A stretch of 18,226 nucleotides of DNA from Gammaproteobacteria bacterium (GTDB taxonomy: Bacteria > Pseudomonadota > Gammaproteobacteria > JAJDOJ01): the NCBI GenBank assembly GCA_027030565.1, contig JALVEU010000010.1:1-18226 (forward strand), in the 5' to 3' direction. Positions within the stretch are counted from its first letter, which is position 1; the number at the start of each line of letters is the position of its first letter. The translations under genes were made by a program, and so were the position numbers. Below the pieces are notes generated by a model that was given only the letters and a program-made list of their open reading frames with translations, was not told where the DNA came from and did no database searches. Of the stretch, positions 13,302-18,226 are shown in pieces.

Positions 13302-14591
13302 TCACCGCGAAAACGGCTGACCGATCATCGCCCAAATGGCGTGCCCCTCGTCCGAGTAGGCCCAGTCCAGCCGCACGGGCTGGCGGAAGGCCATCAGCCT
13401 CACGCCCAGCCCCACGTCCCATTTCAGGTCGTCCAAGAAAAGCGCCCCGTCGTAGTCGGGTCCCACACGGCCCGCCTCCACGAAAGCCGCCACTTGCCAC
13501 CAGTCGATCTCGAACTGCTTGATCAGCGGCAGTGTTTCCAGGCCATTGACCTGCGGCGTCAGGCGCAGCTCCGCGGCATAGTAGACAGCCGCCTTGTCCA
13601 TGAACCGCGAGCTCGGATAGGCCCGTAGGCGATCATACCCGCCCAGCGTCGAGCCAAAACCCGGGGGTGGGCGGTGCGCCACCTCACCGGTGCTCGGGTC
13701 CACGCGCCAGGTCGGGGTATACGAAGTCCAGAATCCCAGTGTCAACACCCGCTGCCGGAACCAGCGCGTCCTGCCCAGGCCGAGGTATTTACTGACCTCC
13801 AACGCGAGGTTGGTCCACGAGTTACTGCTGTCCAGCCAGCCGGGGTCGGCGACGAACACCAATTTCTGGCGGCTGCCGAAGCTGGGATTGGGCAGGAAAT
13901 CGGTGTTGTCGTAGTCGAGCCAGAGCTCGACGCCATTGGTCCTGGCGGCCGGCGCCTTGCCGCCGTCGCGTTTCTGCAGGTCCCGGTTGCGGTAGAACAA
14001 ACGCATCCCGGCGAGGGTCCTGCCGCTGGACAATGGATTCCAGACGTAACCACCGCGCGGCTCGGAGACCCGCATGCCACGCCGCGTACGAAAAAGGGTG
14101 AGGGGCGCCTCGCGCCCGGCACCGAGAGGCAGTACGTAGCGCAAGGCCAGCCGCAGATACAGATCGTCGGTGGGTCCCGAAACGAACTGATCCTTGCCCG
14201 AGTCGTTGGACCCGAAACGCACACCAGTCTCCGGGTCGACGCCTTCGTAGAAGCGCTGCTGCGTGAAATGACTCCCCTGCGCTGCACCATCGAGGAACAG
14301 GCGGCCCTGCTCGCCCAGACGCAGGTTGCGCACGAAGCCCCCCAGCAACCAGGAGTCGTTGCCCGTGTAGAAGGCCGTGGCGGCAAACCCCAGCTCGGGG
14401 CGCAGGAAGCCGGCTCCGAGGACCGCGAGCCCGCCCCCGGTCTCCAGAGACTCGGTGGAGAAGACGTAAGGGAGCACACCCCAGCGACTGCCCCCAAACC
14501 GGTCCCCTTCGTCCAGCGTCACATAGTCTGCCCCAGCCCAGCGCCCGCCCAATAGGACCAGCATAAGGGCCAGGACGAGCACGCTGCGCAT
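13302..14591 (-). CDS. Omp85-superfamily (BamA/TamA-like) outer-membrane barrel without POTRA domains
   Basis: The 429-residue precursor has a signal peptide (about 1-21, hydrophobic LVLALMLVLLGG, likely cut before DYVTLDE) and is otherwise amphipathic beta-strand sequence. The strongest mark is GGYDRLRAYPSSRF with LRAY at 322-325, followed by AAVYYAAELRLTP. This is the Omp85 lumen-loop motif (normally R-G-Y/F, here R-A-Y) and the next strand. The end, GVGLGVRLMAFRQPVRLDWA then IWAMIGQPFSR, also fits the surface-antigen barrel, though Arg is last instead of Phe. The length leaves room for a 16-strand barrel but no POTRA domains. TGGGAG lies six bases before ATG. The frame upstream to 14807 overlaps the divergent pqiA and is not used. 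Its role could be lipid or protein insertion, or an outer-membrane exit for the adjacent Pqi system; this is inference. Confidence 0.8.
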   Translation of the reverse strand: MRSVLVLALMLVLLGGRWAGADYVTLDEGDRFGGSRWGVLPYVFSTESLETGGGLAVLGAGFLRPELGFAATAFYTGNDSWLLGGFVRNLRLGEQGRLFLDGAAQGSHFTQQRFYEGVDPETGVRFGSNDSGKDQFVSGPTDDLYLRLALRYVLPLGAGREAPLTLFRTRRGMRVSEPRGGYVWNPLSSGRTLAGMRLFYRNRDLQKRDGGKAPAARTNGVELWLDYDNTDFLPNPSFGSRQKLVFVADPGWLDSSNSWTNLALEVSKYLGLGRTRWFRQRVLTLGFWTSYTPTWRVDPSTGEVAHRPPPGFGSTLGGYDRLRAYPSSRFMDKAAVYYAAELRLTPQVNGLETLPLIKQFEIDWWQVAAFVEAGRVGPDYDGALFLDDLKWDVGLGVRLMAFRQPVRLDWAYSDEGHAIWAMIGQPFSR

Positions 14592-14759
14592 GGGGGCTCC
14601 CAGGCGAGCAGCAACATCAAAGACTCTATCCAATCCCGAGCGGCACCACAGACGGGATCCCAGTTCGAGGGCCGCGCCCTGGCCCCCTGGAAATGCTTGC
14701 AACCGGGCGGCTCGGGTGGCACCTTTCGAGCCCGTGTTCCAGAAAGACACGAAACCGCG

Positions 14760-15362
14760 GTGAACGCCTCGCTGATCGCCTGCCCGGATTGCGACCTGCT
14801 CCAGCACAAGCCCCTCGTTCCCCCTGGTGGTGTGGCGCGCTGCCGGCGCTGTGGTGCCGGATTGTACAGGCGTGTTCCCGGCGGCGTGGATCGCACGCTC
14901 GCCCTGGCACTTGCAGGCTTGGTGCTGTTCGCGGTCGCCAATCTCTTTCCCCTATTGTCGGTGCGGTTGGGCGAAGACCTCGTCTCGGCCACCCTGGCCG
15001 CCGCCGTGAAAGCGCTCTGGGACCAGGGCGAACTCGCCCTGGCGGGGCTGGTCGCCGGGACCTGCATCGTGGCACCGCTCCTCGTGCTGCTGTCGATCCT
15101 GTACGTGTTCGCGCCGCTACACTTCGGGCGTCTGCCGCCCGCCGTGGCACCGGTGGTCCGCTCTCTGCACGCCTTTCAGGCATGGAACATGATGGAGGTG
15201 TTCCTGCTCGGGATCCTCGTGACGGTGGTCAAGCTGGCCAAGATGGCCACCATCCTCCCCGGGCCGGGCGTCGTGGCGTTCTTTATGCTGATCTTCCTGC
15301 TCGCCGCAGCCGCCACGGCCATGGACACCGAGGCCGTCTGGGCCCGCATCGGCATCCGATGA
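14760..15362 (+). CDS. pqiA: PqiA/LetA-like half-size membrane protein 1
   Basis: The 200-residue inner-membrane protein has a zinc-ribbon head with CPDC (Cys8, Cys11) and CRRC (Cys28, Cys31). Four membrane segments follow at about 46-66, 91-118, 144-164 and 169-188, with FQAWNMMEVFLLGILVTVVK marking the PqiA family. In E. coli, PqiA and LetA are single chains of two such halves that work with MCE proteins in lipid transfer between membranes. Here each half is its own gene. The start is GTG, chosen because ASLIACPDCDLL is the usual family N-terminus. A TTG at 14697 with GGAA before it would add 21 residues and cannot be excluded. Its stop overlaps the next start as ATGA. It is divergent from the Omp85-like gene across 168 bases, in which I see no clear promoter. 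Confidence 0.88.
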   Translation: MNASLIACPDCDLLQHKPLVPPGGVARCRRCGAGLYRRVPGGVDRTLALALAGLVLFAVANLFPLLSVRLGEDLVSATLAAAVKALWDQGELALAGLVAGTCIVAPLLVLLSILYVFAPLHFGRLPPAVAPVVRSLHAFQAWNMMEVFLLGILVTVVKLAKMATILPGPGVVAFFMLIFLLAAAATAMDTEAVWARIGIR

Positions 15363-15991
15363 CGGGGACGCACAGCGCACTTCGCCTGGGCCTGGCTGGG
15401 TGTCACAGCTGCCAGCTGCTGCTACGCGTGCCCGCACGAGTCCGCAGCAGCACCCTACGCTGCCCCCGCTGCGGCGCTGTGGTACACCCCCGCAAGCCGC
15501 GCAGCCTCTCACGCACCTGGGCCCTGCTCCTGGCTGCCTATGTCTTCTATGTGCCGGCCATGGTGCTGCCCATCACCCGCATCACCACGCTGGGACGTCT
15601 ACAGGAAGACACCATCATGAGTGGGGTGGTCTATTTCTTTCAGAGCGGTGAATGGCCCATCGGGCTCGTCATCTTCGTGGCCAGTGTGTTCGTCCCGGTC
15701 CTGAAGCTGCTCATCCTGTCCCTGCTGGCCGTGTCGGTGCAGTGGCGGTCGCAGTGGCGGCCCCGCGACCGCACCCGCTTGTACCGGATCACGGAGATGG
15801 TCGGCCACTGGTCCATGGTGGACGTCTACGTGGTCACCCTCCTGGTGGCCCTGGTCAAGGCCGGTGCGCTCGCCAGTATCGAAGTGGGCCCAGCGGCCTT
15901 CTACTTCGCCAGCGTGGTCGTCCTCACGATCCTCGCCGCCAATGCCTTCGACCCACGCCTCATCTGGGACGCGCTGGAGGAGGCGGCGTGA
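15359..15991 (+). CDS. pqiA: PqiA/LetA-like half-size membrane protein 2
   Basis: The 210-residue protein is the second PqiA half. It repeats the zinc-ribbon head (CHSC, Cys15 and Cys18; CPRC, Cys35 and Cys38) and has four membrane segments at about 54-73, 98-127, 153-172 and 177-196. Family marks are AYVFYVPAMVLPI, FVPVLKLLIL and GHWSMVDVYVVTLLVALVK, stronger here than in the first half. ATG overlaps the first gene's TGA, and its own TGA overlaps the GTG of pqiB, so translation of the three is chained. It probably pairs with the first half to rebuild the full two-domain PqiA that works with PqiB at the inner membrane. The two halves differ clearly, so this is not a recent tandem duplication or a frameshift of one gene. 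Confidence 0.9.
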   Translation: MTGTHSALRLGLAGCHSCQLLLRVPARVRSSTLRCPRCGAVVHPRKPRSLSRTWALLLAAYVFYVPAMVLPITRITTLGRLQEDTIMSGVVYFFQSGEWPIGLVIFVASVFVPVLKLLILSLLAVSVQWRSQWRPRDRTRLYRITEMVGHWSMVDVYVVTLLVALVKAGALASIEVGPAAFYFASVVVLTILAANAFDPRLIWDALEEAA

Positions 15992-17640
15992 CGGATCCCG
16001 TCTCGCAGGGCCCCGAAGAGATCCCACCGGCGCTGGTGGAAGAGCGCTCCGGCTGGTCGGTGGTTTGGCTCATCCCCATCGTGGCCGTGGTGGTGGGTGG
16101 TTGGCTCGCCTATCGGGCCATCATGGAAAAAGGGCCCGAGATCACCATCGTCTTCGAGTCGGCGGCCGGACTGGAGGCCGGCAAGACCAAGGTCAAGTAC
16201 AAGGACGTCGAAGTGGGCGAGGTCACCGACGTGCGATTCAATGAGGACCTCAGCAAGGTCCTGGTCACCGCCGAGCTGCAGCCCAGCATGCGGGACCATC
16301 TGCGCGAGGGCACGCGGTTCTGGGTGGTCACGGCTCGCCTGGCCGCCGGGCAGGTCTCGGGCCTGAGCACCCTGTTGTCCGGGGCCTACATCGCCATGGA
16401 CCCAACCGGGACCGGAAGGCCGCAGCGTAGCTTCGTCGGCCTGAACAAGCCGCCGGTGATCACCGGCCGGACGCCGGGCACCCGCTACCGGCTCGAGGCC
16501 GAGAGCCTGGGTTCCATCGAAGCCGGTTCTCCCGTCTACTATCGCAAGATCCGTGTCGGCCAGGTGGAGAGCTACGAGCTGCGGGAGGACGGCAGCGGGA
16601 TCGTCTTCGGCATCTTCATTCGGGCGCCCTACGACCGGCTCGTCCACGAGAACACCCGCTTCTGGAACGCCAGTGGGATCGAAGTCAGCCTCAACGCCGA
16701 GGGCTTTCGGCTGCGTACCGAATCCCTGGTCTCGATGCTCATCGGGGGCATCGCCTTCGATACGCCCGAGAACCTGGAGCGCAGCGGGCCGGCCAAGCCT
16801 GGGACCCTCTTCCGGCTCTACAGCTCACGCGAAGAGACCACCCGGCCGGAGTACCAGCGCAAGGAGCGCTATCTCATCTACTTCACCGATTCGGTCCGCG
16901 GCCTCAAAGTGGGCGCCCCCGTTCTGATCCGGGGCATCGAGGTGGGCAAGGTGGTGGACGTGAAGTTCGAGTTCGATGTGGATACGCTGGACTTTCGCGT
17001 CCCGGTGCTCATCGAGATCGAGCCGGACCGAGTTCAGCTCACCGGCAGTGGGGACAAGGGTCCGGGGCGCGCATTCGACGAAGAACTGGTCGCTGGCGGA
17101 CTCCGTGCCCAGCTGAGCACCGGCAACCTCCTCACCGGCCAGCTCCTCATCGAACTGGAGATGCATCCCGAGGTGCCCCCCGGGAAGCTCCGCGTGGAGC
17201 ACGGCTACAAGGTGATCCCCAGCATTCCCGGCGAGATCGACCGATTCAAACAGGGGCTGCTCGGGGTATTGCAGAAGATCCAGCGGCTCCCGCTCGACCA
17301 GATCGCCGAGAATCTCAACGCGACCCTGGCCGGAACGAACCGGATCGCCAACTCGCCCGAGCTACTCCAGGCGCTGGAGCATCTCAACGCCACACTGGCC
17401 GAGACGCAGACGGTGGCGAACGACCTGAGCACCAAGACACTTCCGCGGCTGGAGGCGGTGCTTCAGGAGGCCCACCGAACACTGAACGACCTGGGTGGTC
17501 TGGTGCGTTCCGACTCACCCCTGTACCAGGAACTGATGGTGATGGTGAAGGAGCTGTCGGCCTCGGCCCGCTCCATCCGCATGATGTCCAGCTATCTCGA
17601 GCAGCACCCCGAGGCGCTGCTCAAGGGGAAGAGACCGTAG
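15988..17640 (+). CDS. pqiB: PqiB-like MCE-domain intermembrane lipid-transfer protein
   Basis: The 550-residue protein has one N-terminal membrane anchor (about 24-45, WSVVWLIPIVAVVVGGWLAY) and three MlaD/MCE domains in the periplasm, beginning near 50 (EITIVFESAAGLEAG), 166 (YRLEAESLGSIEAG) and 294 (RYLIYFTDSVRGLKVG). Each has the characteristic K/R-x(2)-V/I-x-V-G-x-V segment. A helical C-terminal stretch follows (about 435-550, with ENLNATLAGTNRIA and HLNATLAETQTVA). PqiB of E. coli likewise has three MCE domains, whereas LetB has seven. Such proteins form hexameric channels for lipid movement between inner and outer membrane. The start is GTG overlapping the pqiA2 stop; GGAGGAGG lies just before it. 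pqiC follows ten bases after the stop. No MlaE/MlaF ABC genes are in view, as expected for a Pqi system. Confidence 0.95.
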   Translation: MTDPVSQGPEEIPPALVEERSGWSVVWLIPIVAVVVGGWLAYRAIMEKGPEITIVFESAAGLEAGKTKVKYKDVEVGEVTDVRFNEDLSKVLVTAELQPSMRDHLREGTRFWVVTARLAAGQVSGLSTLLSGAYIAMDPTGTGRPQRSFVGLNKPPVITGRTPGTRYRLEAESLGSIEAGSPVYYRKIRVGQVESYELREDGSGIVFGIFIRAPYDRLVHENTRFWNASGIEVSLNAEGFRLRTESLVSMLIGGIAFDTPENLERSGPAKPGTLFRLYSSREETTRPEYQRKERYLIYFTDSVRGLKVGAPVLIRGIEVGKVVDVKFEFDVDTLDFRVPVLIEIEPDRVQLTGSGDKGPGRAFDEELVAGGLRAQLSTGNLLTGQLLIELEMHPEVPPGKLRVEHGYKVIPSIPGEIDRFKQGLLGVLQKIQRLPLDQIAENLNATLAGTNRIANSPELLQALEHLNATLAETQTVANDLSTKTLPRLEAVLQEAHRTLNDLGGLVRSDSPLYQELMVMVKELSASARSIRMMSSYLEQHPEALLKGKRP

Positions 17641-17650
17641 GAGCCCAATC

Positions 17651-18226
17651 ATGAAAATGCCCTTTCTCAGCGTTCCGCCTCCGTGGTGGATCCTGCTCCT
17701 GACCACGCTGGCCGGATGCAGCACTTCCCCGCCGACCCACTTCTACATCCTGACCCCCGCGGGAGACACAGCCGGATCGCCCGCGCAGGGGGAGCGCAGC
17801 ATCGTGGCCGTCGGTCCCGTGGAAGTCTCCGCCTATCTCGATCGCTCCCAGATCATCGTTCGAGAGGGTCCCACGCGGCTGCGGCTCGCCGACTTCCACC
17901 AATGGGCCGAACCGCTCGAGCGCAACATCGCCACCGTGCTGGCCGAGGATCTCCGCGCCATGCTCCCGGGGACCCAACCCATCGTGCAGCCCTGGAGTGA
18001 CCTGCGCAGCGACTATCGCGTGCTCGCCAAGGTCCTGCGCTTTGACAGCGACGCCCACGGACGCGTGGTGTTGCATGCCAGCTGGGCCGTGGTGGGCGGC
18101 AGAGAGCGGCGCTATCGGGTGGTACGCGACTCGTTCATCGAGACCCAAGCCGAGGGTACGGATTTCGAGCACGTGGTCCTTGCCATGAGCGAGGCGCTTC
18201 ATCGGCTGGCCGCAGAGATGGCCGAA
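17651..18226 (+). CDS. pqiC: PqiC-like auxiliary lipoprotein (cut by window end)
   Basis: The first 192 codons are present with no stop before the window edge. The N-terminus is a lipoprotein signal with lipobox LAGC; Cys23 is the lipidated residue, and Ser at the next position favours the outer membrane. HFYILTPAGD, VAVGPVEVSAYLDRSQIIVR and DFHQWAEPLERNIATVLAEDL are the recognisable segments of the PqiC/DUF330 family (ABC-type transport auxiliary lipoprotein). In E. coli PqiC sits at the outer membrane at the end of the PqiB tunnel. Full family length is about 190-210, so little is missing. ATG follows the pqiB stop by ten bases; the upstream GGAGCCC is a moderate ribosome-binding site. Confidence 0.92.
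   Translation, partial: MKMPFLSVPPPWWILLLTTLAGCSTSPPTHFYILTPAGDTAGSPAQGERSIVAVGPVEVSAYLDRSQIIVREGPTRLRLADFHQWAEPLERNIATVLAEDLRAMLPGTQPIVQPWSDLRSDYRVLAKVLRFDSDAHGRVVLHASWAVVGGRERRYRVVRDSFIETQAEGTDFEHVVLAMSEALHRLAAEMAE

Noticed and set aside
14697..14759. Longer pqiA1 from TTG at 14697
   Set aside because: The added residues do not resemble PqiA, and the zinc-ribbon N-terminus normally begins just before the first cysteine pair. It remains a possible alternative start.

Overview
The window is GC-rich, densely coded DNA, read here as chromosome of a gammaproteobacterium. Evidence for this is the dapC-dapD-dapE cluster (succinylase route to lysine), a BarA/GacS-type tripartite kinase divergent from cysM, a pqiA-pqiB-pqiC operon, a FadL porin and a DsrE-family sulfur protein. 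The mix would suit a sulfur-oxidising lineage such as the Chromatiales or Ectothiorhodospiraceae, but that placement is inference. I recognise no plasmid, phage, IS or CRISPR signature, and no rRNA or tRNA.

Layout: (1) At 1-63 lies the 3' end of a hydrophobic protein. It faces a compact minus-strand operon at 142-2288 that reads VOC protein -> DsrE-like protein -> iron-sulfur L-serine dehydratase. (2) At 2362-5936 lies dapC, dapD and dapE on the plus strand, giving three consecutive steps of lysine/diaminopimelate synthesis. dapD is bracketed by two inverted-repeat elements that are related in their inner parts. (3) At 6084-8811, on the minus strand, are a small DUF5335-like protein and a BarA/GacS-like hybrid histidine kinase that has lost the usual periplasmic domain. 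(4) At 8964-11471, on the plus strand, are cysM, a DEDDy 3'-5' exonuclease overlapping it by ATGA, and a TauE/SafE-type exporter starting at TTG. (5) At 11693-14591, on the minus strand, are a FadL-type outer-membrane channel with a clear terminator and a POTRA-less Omp85-type barrel. (6) At 14760-18226, on the plus strand, are two half-size PqiA membrane proteins, the three-MCE-domain PqiB and the lipoprotein PqiC (cut by the window end). The first three are chained by ATGA/GTGA overlaps.

Working together: regions 5 and 6 form an envelope lipid-traffic neighbourhood in which a fatty-acid channel and an Omp85 barrel sit beside, and divergent from, an MCE lipid-transfer machine. This is the most interesting grouping in the window. 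Sulfur and cysteine themes recur in the DsrE-like protein, in CysM with a possible sulfite/sulfonate exporter, and in the Fe-S serine dehydratase. No wholly unfamiliar system is evident. The best candidates for new biology are the Omp85-Pqi pairing, the VOC-DsrE-SdaA operon, and the repeats around dapD.
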